From: Methanoregula sp.
Lineage (GTDB): Archaea; Halobacteriota; Methanomicrobia; Methanomicrobiales; Methanospirillaceae
Direction: 5' to 3'
DNA length: 64,000 nt
NCBI GenBank assembly: GCA_023228295.1
Contig: JALOBP010000001.1
Coordinates: 1 to 64,000 of the forward strand
Position 1 is the first letter of the stretch, and each line of letters starts with the position of its first letter. Below are positions 1-11,220 of this stretch, in pieces. The position numbers were made by a program, and so were the translations under genes. The notes beneath the pieces were generated by a model. The model was not told where the DNA came from. It did no database searches and saw only the letters and a list, made by a program, of their open reading frames with translations.

Positions 1-27
1 GTCTCAGTAACGCTAACTTGAGGACAA

Positions 28-315
28 TTATGATAAAAAGATCGGGGGGACTTCTTTGCGGGTATCTGGATAATTACAATTCTTTTTTAATTCGTCCCAA
101 CCGAGATAAACAACGATTACTAACAAAAAGATAGATCCTAACAAGGCTAATGTCATCCAAAGTGAATAACTTGCACTTTCATTAAGTTTGAATGCGTGAA
201 TTAACTCGAACGCGGATGTAATTGCTAAATTTCCTAGAACCCCAATAAATACCGCAAAGATGAGTCCAACAAAGAATGTTCTTCGTTGAGTCTTAATTTC
301 TTCAACTTTATTCAT
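28..315 (-). CDS. small two-helix membrane protein, unknown
   Basis: This 95-residue protein has two hydrophobic segments, at about residues 14-38 and 50-71, so it probably sits in the cytoplasmic membrane as a hairpin. It starts MNKVEEIK at an ATG without an obvious ribosome-binding site. The gene is clearly AT-rich compared with the genes that follow, which may point to acquired DNA. I do not recognise a family. Its operon context is unknown because the window begins just downstream of its stop. The 91 bases between it and the next gene are AT-rich and hold no other feature I can name. Confidence 0.55.
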   Translation of the reverse strand: MNKVEEIKTQRRTFFVGLIFAVFIGVLGNLAITSAFELIHAFKLNESASYSLWMTLALLGSIFLLVIVVYLGWDELKKNCNYPDTRKEVPPIFLS

Positions 316-406
316 GATTTGTACTGGGTGTCCATAATATTAAGATATCATAAATTTTTAGAAAATCCACAAACACCCTAGGAATTATTAAAAAAATGTA
401 TCTCGT

Positions 407-1540
407 TCACCCAACCCACTTAATCCTCGCCATCGCCTCTTTGAGTTTCTCCATCGACGCCGCATACGACAGCCGGATCCACCCCGGCGCATAGAACGCA
501 CTCCCCGGCGTAGCGGCCACATGCCCCTTGTCGAGCCAGCGCGACGCAACCGCCATATCGTCGCCGGCAACCCGGACAAACGCATAGAACGCACCCTCGG
601 CCGGTGCCGTCTCATACCCCATCTTCGAGAGTTCGCCGATGACATACTGACGCCGCCTGTCGAACTCCCGGCGCATCTCCTCGACGCACTTCTGGTCGCC
701 CTTCAGCGCCGCAACCCCGCCCCACATGGCAAAGGTCGTCACCTGGCTGATGGAGTGCTGCTGCACCTTGGACATCTCGGCGATGATCGGCTTCGGGCCC
801 ACCGCGTAGCCGAGCCGCCAGCCGGTCATCGCGTAGGCCTTCGAGAAGCCGTTGATGGTGATGGTCCGCTCGTGCATGTCGCCGAGGGACGCGAGCGAGA
901 TGTGCTCCTTGCCGTAGATCATCTTCTCGTAGATCTCGTCCGACATCGCGTACAGGTCCTTCTCCTCGCAGAGATCTGCCACGAGCTTCATCGACTTCTT
1001 ATCGAAAACTGCCCCGGTGGGGTTCGACGGGGTATTGACCATGATCATCTTGGTCTTCTTGGTGACCTTCTCCAGCAGGGATTCGTCGAGCTGGAAGGTC
1101 TTCGGGTTGATCTCGTGGAAGACAGCTTTTCCGCCCGCGATCCGGATGCAGGGCTCGTAGGAGACCCATGCGGGGGTGAGGATGATCGTCTCGTCACCAG
1201 GGTTCAGCACGGCCTCGCAGGTCTCGTAGATGGCGTCCTTCGCCCCGCAGGCAACGATCACCTGCTGGGGGGTGCAGGGGAACTTGTTCTCCCGCACGAT
1301 CTTCTCCGCGATCGCGCCCGTAAGCTCGGGGATGCCGCTGCTCGGGGCATAGTGCGTCTCGCCCCGCTTCAGCGCATCGATGCAGGCGTCCGTGATATGC
1401 TGCGGGGTGGCGAAATCAGGCTCCCCGATAGAGAGGCTGATGACATCGATCCCCTGCCGCTGCATCGCCTTGGCCTTGTTGGAGATCGCGATCGTCGCCG
1501 ATTCCGTTACGCCGGCAATCTTTGCCGACAGCGGCTTCAT
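407..1540 (-). CDS. class I/II PLP-dependent aminotransferase (aspartate aminotransferase-like)
   Basis: A 377-residue fold-type I aminotransferase, full length for the AspC/AAT I-gamma group. Visible motifs are NPTG at about 173-176, SDEIYE near 200, the PLP-binding lysine in [16 protein letters not shown] (about K233-234), and a C-terminal arginine in WIRLSYA expected to bind the substrate carboxylate. The likely reaction is amino transfer between aspartate or another amino acid and 2-oxoglutarate in the cytoplasm; the exact substrate cannot be read from sequence. Its start overlaps the ribH stop by 4 nt. It is the last gene of a leftward operon AGT-like, ribC, ribH, aminotransferase. Confidence 0.9.
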   Translation of the reverse strand: MKPLSAKIAGVTESATIAISNKAKAMQRQGIDVISLSIGEPDFATPQHITDACIDALKRGETHYAPSSGIPELTGAIAEKIVRENKFPCTPQQVIVACGAKDAIYETCEAVLNPGDETIILTPAWVSYEPCIRIAGGKAVFHEINPKTFQLDESLLEKVTKKTKMIMVNTPSNPTGAVFDKKSMKLVADLCEEKDLYAMSDEIYEKMIYGKEHISLASLGDMHERTITINGFSKAYAMTGWRLGYAVGPKPIIAEMSKVQQHSISQVTTFAMWGGVAALKGDQKCVEEMRREFDRRRQYVIGELSKMGYETAPAEGAFYAFVRVAGDDMAVASRWLDKGHVAATPGSAFYAPGWIRLSYAASMEKLKEAMARIKWVG

Positions 1541-1956
1541 TTCAACCGCTTGACCATCTTGATGGCGGATTCAACGGCACGCTTTGCGTAATCGATCCGC
1601 TCGTTCGCCTCGAGCCGGGTCATGCCGGGCCCGGAGATGCCGAGCGATACGGGCTTGCCGAACTCAAGCGAGAGATCGATGATCTTCCTTGCAGCGTGCT
1701 GGACCACGATCTCGTCATGCTGGGTCGCGCCCTCGATGACGCAGCCGATGGTGACGACCGCGTCAACCTTGCCGGCAGTCAGCAGCTTCTTGATCGCGAG
1801 CGGCATGTCGTACGCGCCGGGCACGTAGATGCAGTCTGTAACTTCTGCGCCGAGGAACGCCGCGTGCTCGCGGCCCTCGATCTCCATCATGTAGGTGATG
1901 TCGCGGTTGAACTCCGCAACAACGAATCCGAGCTTTATGGGGTTGGTTTCACACAT
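1537..1956 (-). CDS. ribH: 6,7-dimethyl-8-ribityllumazine synthase
   Basis: This 139-residue protein matches the short archaeal lumazine synthases. It condenses 5-amino-6-ribitylamino-uracil with 3,4-dihydroxy-2-butanone 4-phosphate, the penultimate step of riboflavin synthesis. The sequence shows the N-terminal [10 protein letters not shown] substrate loop, the [10 protein letters not shown] segment at about 45-54, [12 protein letters not shown] with the catalytic-type histidine near residue 80, and a C-terminal helix. It lies between ribC and the aminotransferase and overlaps the latter by 4 nt, which suggests translational coupling. Flavin supply is especially relevant here because the window carries many flavoproteins. 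Confidence 0.95.
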   Translation of the reverse strand: MCETNPIKLGFVVAEFNRDITYMMEIEGREHAAFLGAEVTDCIYVPGAYDMPLAIKKLLTAGKVDAVVTIGCVIEGATQHDEIVVQHAARKIIDLSLEFGKPVSLGISGPGMTRLEANERIDYAKRAVESAIKMVKRLK

Positions 1957-1989
1957 ACTCTATCATCTCGTGTGGGGGGTCATAAATGG

Positions 1990-3578
<1,589 letters not shown>

Positions 3579-3632
3579 GTAGATCTGCTCATAGTATATC
3601 TAGATAAGAACAATATATGTTTGGATGGCAGT
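3579..3632. promoter_or_regulatory. compact divergent promoter region
   Basis: Only 54 bases separate the start of the leftward aminotransferase/riboflavin operon from the rightward purE gene. The stretch holds two TATA-like boxes, AGTATATC near 3592 and AATATATG near 3611, either of which could serve one direction. Transcription must start very close to both coding starts, so short-leader or leaderless transcripts are likely. The TATA assignments are by eye. Confidence 0.45.
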
Positions 3633-4025
3633 ATGGCTGACGTAGCTATCATTTCCGGATCCGCTTCTGATGCAAAGATTACCGACAAGGTCAGAAAAGT
3701 CCTTGACGAGAACGGGATATCGTATGATGCGCAGGTGATCTCCGCTCATCGGGACCCCGATAAGCTGGATGCCTACATTAAGACAAGTGATGTGAAAATT
3801 TACATCGCGATCGCGGGCCTTTCCGCAGCCCTGCCCGGCGTGATCGCATCGAAATCCGACAAGCCGGTCATCGGGGTTCCGGTCAGCGGGACGCTCAACG
3901 GGATGGACTCGCTCCTCTCGATCGCACAGATGCCAAAAGGGGTGCCGGTTGCCTGCGTTGGAGTGGACAACGGGGACAATGCGGCATGGCTGGCCGTGAG
4001 GATACTAAAACTGGTCGGGAAATAG
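3633..4025 (+). CDS. purE: 5-(carboxyamino)imidazole ribonucleotide mutase/AIR carboxylase PurE
   Basis: A 130-residue single-domain PurE, which interconverts N5-carboxyaminoimidazole ribonucleotide (or AIR plus CO2) and carboxyaminoimidazole ribonucleotide in purine synthesis. The nucleotide-binding SGSASD motif is at about 8-13, the SAHRDP motif at 37-42, and the [12 protein letters not shown] loop near 80-91. The ATG at 3633 (MADVAIISG) is used; the open frame extends far upstream without coding character. The adenylosuccinate synthase gene lies 31 kb away, so purine genes are scattered. The 375 bases after the stop contain only a possible lipoprotein remnant. Confidence 0.93.
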   Translation: MADVAIISGSASDAKITDKVRKVLDENGISYDAQVISAHRDPDKLDAYIKTSDVKIYIAIAGLSAALPGVIASKSDKPVIGVPVSGTLNGMDSLLSIAQMPKGVPVACVGVDNGDNAAWLAVRILKLVGK

Positions 4026-4209
4026 TCTCCTTTTCGTTGTTCTTCATGCGAAATGCCGGGGGACTGAAGCTCCTTCCCTGCACCGCTTTTTTTATTGCTG
4101 CTACCCGTCAGGACGAAAGGGATTGCCACACATCACCGAAATGCGCCGGTCACTATCACTGAAACGGTTCTCACAGCCATGAATACCAAAATGTGACAGC
4201 AGTCTCACC

Positions 4210-4399
4210 ATGGCAAGACAGGTTGTGCTGCACTTCCTTCTGCTCATCCTTGTATTTTCCCTGCACTCGCTGGTTGTACGGCAGCACCCGCACACCAGAA
4301 CGCCCATGGATCCACAAGTACGGGTCCGATTCCCCCGGCAGCGGGCATCATGCCGGGGCGGGGTAGCGTATGCTATTCTGGAACCGGAAAAAAAGGATA
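4210..4399 (+). pseudogene. possible frameshifted lipoprotein remnant
   Basis: An ATG at 4210 opens a strongly hydrophobic stretch (LLLILVFS). A one-base frame change at about 4258-4262 lets it continue into ALAGCTAAPAHQNAHGSTS, a good lipobox (LAGC) followed by a low-complexity Ala/Ser/Thr/Pro linker typical of archaeal lipoproteins. Neither frame alone gives a convincing protein. Coding after about 4400 would run antisense to the alpha/beta hydrolase gene, so the remnant probably ends there. This could also be chance; a sequencing error is another explanation. Confidence 0.25.
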
Positions 4400-5245
4400 C
4401 TACCGGAACGCGTCCGTTTCAAGGAAGTGTACGGCAGTCCGGCCATACGCGACCGGTGCGAGATCGCCGCCTGCATGCGGGAGCCCCGCGAACCGGACCA
4501 GCCAGGACCCGTTGATCTGCCCGGCCATCTGGTACGAGAGAACCGCCGGTGTTATGGTATCTTCGGTCCCGACCACCAGCAGGACATCCTTGTCCATTGC
4601 GGGCAGCCGGTCCTTTGTCCCGTTCCACGCAAGCATTGCCCGTGCCTCGTCCCGGAGGCCAGGCGGGGATGCGGTGTCGGCAGCAACAGACTCCACATAA
4701 TCCAGCAGGAATTGTGTCTCCGGGACCCGGATGCTGCACGCACTGGAGTCCAGGATCATCCTGCGTACCCGGTTGGGGTGGTTCAGGGCAAGCTCCTGGG
4801 CGATGAAGGATCCCATGGATGTGCCATATACATGCATGCTCTCGTAACCGAGTGCCGTAATCAGGGACGCAGCATCATCTGCGTACAGGGGGAGTGTGGG
4901 GGTTTCATTCCCGGTGCTGCTGTGCCCCATGCCCCGGTGATCGTACAGGAAGACATGATATTTCGAGGCAAGGACACTGATGGCGGTGTCGTTGGCTTGT
5001 TCCATGGTCGCCCCAAACCCGACGATGACAAGCAGGGGCTCGCCGCTCCCGAACTCGCGGTACGCGAGCCGCACACCGCTGACATCGGCATACTGGACCG
5101 GCGTTGCATGGATCGACAGCGACGGGTATTCCGTTGCCGGCGAGGCCTTATTTGGAGATAGTGCCGGAGGAGCGGATATGCAGCCGGGAGTGCAGCACAG
5201 GAGGATGATGGCAGCAATGATGATGGCATGAGTCGGGAATGTCAT
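4400..5245 (-). CDS. secreted alpha/beta hydrolase, probable lipoprotein
   Basis: A 281-residue alpha/beta-hydrolase-fold protein. The N-terminal hydrophobic segment ends in a lipobox-like CTPGC near residues 18-22, so it is probably exported and lipid-anchored. The fold is shown by the oxyanion segment GFGATMEQ, DHRGMGHS, the nucleophile elbow YGTSMGS (Ser at about 142), an acid in VGTEDTITP, and the catalytic His in GLPHAGGDLAP near the C terminus. The substrate is unknown; esterase or lactonase activity is plausible. It stands alone, convergent with the purE side. Confidence 0.85.
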   Translation of the reverse strand: MTFPTHAIIIAAIILLCCTPGCISAPPALSPNKASPATEYPSLSIHATPVQYADVSGVRLAYREFGSGEPLLVIVGFGATMEQANDTAISVLASKYHVFLYDHRGMGHSSTGNETPTLPLYADDAASLITALGYESMHVYGTSMGSFIAQELALNHPNRVRRMILDSSACSIRVPETQFLLDYVESVAADTASPPGLRDEARAMLAWNGTKDRLPAMDKDVLLVVGTEDTITPAVLSYQMAGQINGSWLVRFAGLPHAGGDLAPVAYGRTAVHFLETDAFR

Positions 5246-5455
5246 GACCGGGCACCGGGAATGTCCTTTTGGTTTTTATTCGTCTGTCATCCCTTGGCTG
5301 GTTTTTGCTAAATAGCTTATGTGCTCCCGTTCGGGGAGTTGCCAGATATGCATCGGCATAAGAATGGGGGCTTTGCGTGTGAGTCAGGAAAGGCTTTTTC
5401 CATTGCACAGGGTTCTTCTGGTTTTAGTTACATACCCCCACAAAAGGGTGACCGG

Positions 5456-5932
5456 GTGACAGCAAAAGAACTGGTTTATCTTAAGGAAAAGCCGGGCATG
5501 GGGCTGGGGATATTCGCCGTAAGGGATATTGAAAAGGATGAGATCATCGCTGAGTTTCACGGCCCGAGGATTCATATCGAGAATATGGAGGGCATTCCCC
5601 GGGAAGTCTGGGATCACCTCTTCAATGTGGACATCTGTGATTACATCATCGCACGGGAGCCCGCCGTCAGGACGAACCATTCCTGCGATCCCAACGCCGG
5701 CATCGTAAAGAACGTGTTCCTTGCTGCAATGCGGAACATAAAAAAAGATGAGGAGGTCACGTTCGACTATTCGGTAGTCACTGTCGATGACTGGCAGATG
5801 GAATGCCGGTGCGGCTCCCCGCAATGCCGCAAAATCGTCGGGAACTACGCGGGCCTGCCCGATGAGATCAAGAGAAAGTACGAGAACTATACGCCGGACT
5901 GGATCAAAGGTGAACGGGCAAGAAAGCAATAG
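5456..5932 (+). CDS. SET-domain protein (putative lysine methyltransferase)
   Basis: A protein of about 158 residues made almost entirely of a SET domain with a post-SET cysteine cluster. It shows PGMGLGIFAVRDI at about 13-25, NHSCDPN at 74-80 (S-adenosylmethionine binding), VTFDY at 101-105 and CRCGSPQC at 117-124 (zinc-binding post-SET motif). I chose the GTG at 5456 because GGGTGA lies 5-10 nt upstream; the open frame extends to 5321 with weakly coding sequence. Known SET proteins methylate lysines on chromatin or other proteins; the target here is unknown. It ends 8 nt before the phosphate cotransporter gene. Confidence 0.85.
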   Translation: MTAKELVYLKEKPGMGLGIFAVRDIEKDEIIAEFHGPRIHIENMEGIPREVWDHLFNVDICDYIIAREPAVRTNHSCDPNAGIVKNVFLAAMRNIKKDEEVTFDYSVVTVDDWQMECRCGSPQCRKIVGNYAGLPDEIKRKYENYTPDWIKGERARKQ

Positions 5933-5939
5933 GGGGTAA

Positions 5940-7586
5940 GTGGTTTTGGTCTCGTGGGAGCTCGTCTTTGCCATCATTCCGGGAATCATCCTCTTCCTGT
6001 ACGGGATCGAGCAATTCTCCCGCGAGGTCCAGCTGGCTGCCGGGGAATATCTCCGTAACCTGATACAGGGGCTTACAAGGACACCGCTGCGGGGCACTGC
6101 TGCCGGAGCCCTCGTCACGTCCGTTGTCCAGTCCAGCACCGCGACAACGGTGATAACCGTGGGGCTCGTGAACGCCGGCATAATCTCCTTTGCCGCATCG
6201 CTCGGTATCATCTTCGGCGCCAACCTCGGCACGACCCTGACATCCCAGCTCATTGCACTGAACCTGACCACCTTTGCGCCAGTATTCATCCTCATTGGTT
6301 TTGTCATCGGGATCATCCCCGGGAGGTTCCGGATATTCGGGAGGCCGATCTTCTATTTCGGGCTGGTCTTCTTCTCCCTCTCGCTCATCTCCGGTGTCAT
6401 GGCCCCGTACCGGACCGATCCCCAGCTGATCGCCCTTGTCGGTTTGCTCGACTCGGTCTTCCTGGAGATCGCCTTCGGATTCATCATAACGAACATATTC
6501 CAGTCCAGCTCGGTAACGACCGGATTGGTAGTCGTGATGACCCAGAACGGCCTCCTGACAACGGAGACAGCGATACCCATTCTCCTTGGCGCAAACCTCG
6601 GCACCCCGACAACATCGCTCCTCATAGCTTTAAGGATGAACACGTCGGCAAAGCGTGCGGCAGTTGCCCACTTCCTCTTCAACTTCCTCGGTGTCCTGAT
6701 GTTCCTCCCCATCCTCCCGCTCTTCACAAACCTCATCATCTCCCTGGGCGGGGATGCAGGCCAGCAGGTGGCTAACGCCCACCTCATCTTCAACCTGGCC
6801 TGCTGCATCGTGTTCCTCATCCTGATCCGGCCCTTCGAACGGCTCGTGATGCGGGTAGTGCCCGGAAGGGAGGACGACGTGGTCTTTGTGCCCCGGCACC
6901 TGCAGCGCCCGGTTCCCGCAGACACTTCCGCCGCAGTCCGGCAGGTAGAGGCAGAGATTGCCCATATCCTCACGATTCCAAAAGACCTTCTCGCGGAACT
7001 TGAATCGATTATTGATGACCCGAAGAAGTACTCGGCGCAGGTACACCAGCTCCGAAATTATGCCAGGTATCTTGATGGGCAGGCCAGCGAAGTGGCACTG
7101 GAGATATCGGGCCGGGACCTTCCCCCGTCAGTATCGGAACGGCTGGCAGGCCTTGTCCGGATCTCGAAGCTTGCCCAGGTGCTCGCCGACCAGACCGGCG
7201 AACTCGTAGAGATCGTCCACCAGGTCCAGGAGCGCGGGATTGTCCTTTCGGATGCGTCCCGGGACGCGATCCAGTACGCCCTTGTTCCCTGCAGCATGAA
7301 CATGAAGGCGCTTTCCGATGCATTCCCGTACCTGTCCGACAGCGTGAATGATGCTATGCGGGCACAGGACGATCTCCTGAGGGAGACCATCACGCGACAG
7401 TATGGCGAGTACCTTGACCGGTTTGCGTCGCATAAAACGCCTTCGGGGACGGAGTTCTCCCGGGCCCTCTTCCAGATCGAGGGGATGGCAGCGACCATCC
7501 GCGAGATACGAAAGTCGGCCCGGGTGCTCGCTGGTCTGCCGGAAATGCCGGATCACACCATCCACCCACCGGCAGGAAATGCTTAA
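5940..7586 (+). CDS. Na+/phosphate cotransporter, NptA/PhoU-domain type
   Basis: A 548-residue protein with about eight or more membrane helices in the first 300 residues and a cytoplasmic helical PhoU-like domain in roughly residues 330-530. The two inverted Na/Pi repeats carry the family QSS motifs, SVVQSSTATT near 61-70 and FQSSSVTTG near 187. It probably imports phosphate with sodium, with the PhoU part regulating it. It starts at a GTG preceded by AGGGGGTA. It is 8 nt downstream of the SET gene and 32 nt upstream of the broken P-type ATPase, so the three may be cotranscribed. Confidence 0.88.
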   Translation: MVLVSWELVFAIIPGIILFLYGIEQFSREVQLAAGEYLRNLIQGLTRTPLRGTAAGALVTSVVQSSTATTVITVGLVNAGIISFAASLGIIFGANLGTTLTSQLIALNLTTFAPVFILIGFVIGIIPGRFRIFGRPIFYFGLVFFSLSLISGVMAPYRTDPQLIALVGLLDSVFLEIAFGFIITNIFQSSSVTTGLVVVMTQNGLLTTETAIPILLGANLGTPTTSLLIALRMNTSAKRAAVAHFLFNFLGVLMFLPILPLFTNLIISLGGDAGQQVANAHLIFNLACCIVFLILIRPFERLVMRVVPGREDDVVFVPRHLQRPVPADTSAAVRQVEAEIAHILTIPKDLLAELESIIDDPKKYSAQVHQLRNYARYLDGQASEVALEISGRDLPPSVSERLAGLVRISKLAQVLADQTGELVEIVHQVQERGIVLSDASRDAIQYALVPCSMNMKALSDAFPYLSDSVNDAMRAQDDLLRETITRQYGEYLDRFASHKTPSGTEFSRALFQIEGMAATIREIRKSARVLAGLPEMPDHTIHPPAGNA

Positions 7587-7618
7587 TAATCCCGCGGTCA
7601 GGTTTTACATGGTGGCAT

Positions 7619-10129
7619 ATGCCCCTGCCAGAGTCCCCCCATGCCCGGAGCATCCGGGATATTGAAGAGAGCCTGTCTTCCGGTCCACAGGGTCTTACGG
7701 ATAACGATGTGCAGGCACGCCTCCTCCAGTACGGCAGGAACGTGCTCTCTGAGGAGAAGACCAGCCGGATCATCATTTTCCTGCGGCAGTTCAACAGCAT
7801 TCTTGTCTATATCCTGGTTGCCGCTGCCATCATCTCACTCCTTGTCTCCGATATCAAGGACTTTGTCATCATCATCTTCATCATCGGCATCAACGCCATC
7901 ATCGGCTTCTGGCAGGAGCTCAAGGCTGAAGCGTCCCTTGATGCGTTAAAAAAACTCACCGAAAGCCGGGCAACGGTCATCCGCGGGGGGGAGCGGCGGA
8001 TAGTCCCATCAGCAGAGCTGGTCCCGGGCGATTGCGTGGTCCTTTCTGAAGGCGACCTTGTAACGGCCGATATCCGGCTCTACTCATCATCAGCCCTTAC
8101 CGTTGACGAGTCCTCGCTGACCGGCGAATCGCTGCCGGTGGTCAAGGACCACGCGGCCGTTGTCGCACAGGATGCCCAGCCCTATGAATTGAAAAACAGT
8201 CTCCTCTCGGGCACGTCCGTTGTCCGGGGCAGCGGCCGGGGATATGTTGTGCGGACCGGCAGGGGCACCTATTTTGCCGGTATCGCGGAGCTGGCGCAGG
8301 AACGGTCGCCCGACAGCCCGTTCACGAAGGCCATAGCCCATTTTTCGAAGAGGTATATTGCACTCCTGCTGGTCATCTTCACGCTGGTCGGTGCAACGGC
8401 CCTCCTGCAGGGGCGCACTGCCGGGGAGGTTGCCTACCTGCTTATCGCACAGATGGTCTCAGCGGTGCCCGAAGGCCTCCCGATAGTCGTTACCATCATC
8501 ATGGTGGTCGGGGCCCTTGCGCTCTCGAAGAAAAAGACCCTGGTCCGGTACCTGCCGGCCGTGGAGACCCTTGGCAGCACAACAGTAATTGCCTCCGACA
8601 AGACGGGGACTATAACGGAGGGGCGGCTTTCTGTCCATGATGTTATCGCCCTTGATCGCGACGCCCTCACCACTGCCGCAGCGCTCTGCAACGATGCGCA
8701 TGACGGGAAGGGAGACCCCATCGATGTGGCCCTTGCTGCATGGGTCGATGGCTATGATTTGATACGGGAACACAACCCGCGCCGCTGGGAGTATCCCTTC
8801 GATACCAGACACCGGCTCATGGCAACGGCGAATGTCGTGGACGGCGTAAGCGGTTCTATGTGAAAGGGGCCTACGAGGCGCTGAAACAATATGCGGACAA
8901 TCCCGCCGCGCTTGATGAACTCGAACTTCAGACAGAGTCGATGGCCGGCCGGGAGCTCCGGGTGCTCGCGTTCGGCGCCGGGCACTGGCTCTCGGAAAAC
9001 CCGGCCGACTGGAAGTTCTCGATTGTCGGAATCGTCGGGTTCATCGACCCGCCCAAGGAGAGTGCGGCTGAGGCGGTCCGGGTGGCGCAGAAGGCGGGGA
9101 TCCGGGTGATGATGATCACCGGCGACCATCCCCTTACGGCACGGGAGATCGCCCGGTCCGTGCACATCTGGGACGATGGCGACCGGATACTGACCGGCCC
9201 GGAGATCGGGGCCATGAGCGAGGAGGAGCTTTTTGCTGCGCTTGAGCACCACCGTGCTTGCCCGGATCCTTCCCGAGCACAAGCACCGGGTTGTGAAGAC
9301 CCTGCAGCAGCATGGCGGGACGGTGACCGTAACCGGTGACGGGGTAAACGATGTCCCGGCGCTTCGGGCGGCAGACCTCGGCATTGCCATGGGGTCGGGC
9401 ACGGAAGCTGCAAAGAGCGCGGCAAAGATGGTCATCGTGGACAACAACCTCTCGGTCATCGTGGACGCGATCCGGAACGCCCGCGTCATTGTCCATAACA
9501 TCCGCAAGGTCATCTACTATCTCGTCTCCACGTCCGTTACCGAGATAGTGCTCATCGGTTCCAGCGTTGCCGCCGGGCTCCCCCTCCCCCTCCTGCCCAT
9601 CCAGATCCTCTGGGTGAACCTGGTCACGGACGGGGTGCAGGACAAGACCTTCCCGTTCATCCGTGAAGAGGGGGATGTTATGCAGCGAAACCCGGTACCG
9701 CCGGACCGGCAGTTCTTCGACCGCCGGCAGATCCGCCGGATTATAATATTCGGTCTCGTCATGGGATCCATCGGCACGCTCCTCTTCATGCACCTGCTCG
9801 GGATCTATCCCTACAAACTGGTCGTGACCATCATGTTCACATCCTTTGTCTGTTTCCAGTGGTTCAACGGACTGCAGGCACAGATGGAGCGTGAGCCCTA
9901 CCTGCTGGACATCAGAAAGAGCCTTTCCATCAACCCTTACATCTTCTACGGGATCGGCATCGGGATTGTCCTTCAGCTTCTTGCGGTTTACGCTCTCCCG
10001 GGAATCTTCGGGACTGTCCCCCTCGCCATGGAGCACTGGGGATACGTGATTGCCATGTCGCTGGCAGCGTTCTTCCTCGTGGAGACCATCAAGTGGGTGG
10101 AATACCGGAAACACCGTCATGCACCCTGA
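7619..10129 (+). pseudogene. cation-transporting P-type ATPase, interrupted by two frameshifts
   Basis: Together three frames encode a complete P2-type (Ca2+/cation) ATPase of about 836 residues: N-terminal cation-ATPase domain, membrane helices, actuator motif SLTGES, phosphorylation motif SDKTGT near residue 327, then KGAYEAL, TGDHPLTA, the hinge GDGVNDVPAL and four to six C-terminal helices. Frame 1 stops at 8863, the middle part continues from about 8855 in another frame, and the last part from about 9245 in a third segment. The first break fits loss of one base around 8850, the second gain of one or loss of two around 9245. All catalytic motifs survive, so the breaks are recent or are sequence errors. 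Confidence 0.85.
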
Positions 10130-10231
10130 ACAGTGCGAGAAAAAGATCCGATCCCCCGCTGCAATGATGAATAAATATTTGGAGCGTCATTCAGAGTTAC
10201 TAATATCCGTTCACGAAACGGGAGTTTTTCC

Positions 10232-11065
10232 ATGAAACAGGCAGAAGAAGAGAGTGGCCCTCCGGCTGGCAACGCCACCGCGGCCGGGTGGCGGTGCTGT
10301 GTCTGCGGTTTTGTCTTTCACGGGGATAAACCACCGAAAGGCTGCCCTGTCTGCCACAGCCCGTCCCACGAATTCATACGGGACGGGCCCCGTGTGCCGC
10401 TGGTATATTACGGGGAGCCGTTCGATGTCCTGCTCATCAACGGCAGCACGCACCGTGCCGGCAACACCGGCTACATGGCCGGCCTTGCCGAAGAGGTGCT
10501 CCGCGAACAGGGTATCCCGTACCGGCGGTTCAATCTCAGTGAACACCACATCGATTACTGCTGGTGCTGCTACTCGGTGCGAGCGGAGTCCTGTACCTTC
10601 CCGTGCAGGAACACCAAAGACGACATGCCGGCCTTCCACCGGATGCTTGCCGCGTCAAAAGCGGTCATCATCGTCTCGCCCATCAACTGGAACAGCATGT
10701 CGGCGAGGCTGAAGGTATTCCTTGACCGGACCACCTGCCTGAACAATCTCTACCACTTACAAAAGCCCGGGCATACGATGGGCAAGGTGGCCGGCATCCT
10801 GGTCTGCGGTCACGAAGACGGTGCCATCAAGACCGCGATGGACATCTGGCTGAACTTCCAGCAGATGGGGTATATCCTCGCACCGTTCGGGATCGGCTTC
10901 CGGACCCACGGGTCGGAGTTCAACAGCAGCTCGGACCGCGCGTTCTTCCAGAACGATGAATTCATCGTCCGGCAGGCCAGGGGCGTCGCCAGCAATGTCA
11001 TCACCCTGATGCAGGAAGGTCTTGAGGAGCGGCTGAAAGACCGGCTCGTACCGGTCACCGAATAG
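10232..11065 (+). CDS. rubredoxin-like/flavodoxin fusion (NADPH-dependent FMN reductase family)
   Basis: A 277-residue fusion. Residues about 20-45 form a rubredoxin-like metal site, C22xxC25G and C38PVC41. From about residue 60 follows a flavodoxin-like FMN reductase domain with INGSTHRAGNT as the FMN phosphate loop and a cysteine cluster (YCWCCYS, then ESCTFPC) like that of iron-sulfur flavoproteins. It probably passes electrons between its metal and flavin centres in the cytoplasm; donor and acceptor are unknown. It resembles the flavodoxin paralogues of the 44-51 kb array but lies alone, about 100 nt after the ATPase. Confidence 0.85.
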   Translation: MKQAEEESGPPAGNATAAGWRCCVCGFVFHGDKPPKGCPVCHSPSHEFIRDGPRVPLVYYGEPFDVLLINGSTHRAGNTGYMAGLAEEVLREQGIPYRRFNLSEHHIDYCWCCYSVRAESCTFPCRNTKDDMPAFHRMLAASKAVIIVSPINWNSMSARLKVFLDRTTCLNNLYHLQKPGHTMGKVAGILVCGHEDGAIKTAMDIWLNFQQMGYILAPFGIGFRTHGSEFNSSSDRAFFQNDEFIVRQARGVASNVITLMQEGLEERLKDRLVPVTE

Positions 11066-11220
11066 AGAGGGGGTGCAAAGGGCGATGCCGCTGAATTCCC
11101 AGTTCAGGAGATTCAGCAGCGTTCCGGAACGGGCAACCCGGCGTTATCGCAACCGTAACGCCGCAACGGCGGGAGCGGGTTTTGCATTGCCCCCGAAAGC
11201 GTCATGCGGATCAGAATATT

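Noticed and set aside
521..1591. 356-codon rightward frame
   Set aside because: Mirror image of the GC-rich aminotransferase gene on the other strand; no motif.
7619..10129. Programmed frameshifting in the P-type ATPase
   Set aside because: No slippery heptamer is present at either break, and two events in one transport gene would be without precedent known to me.
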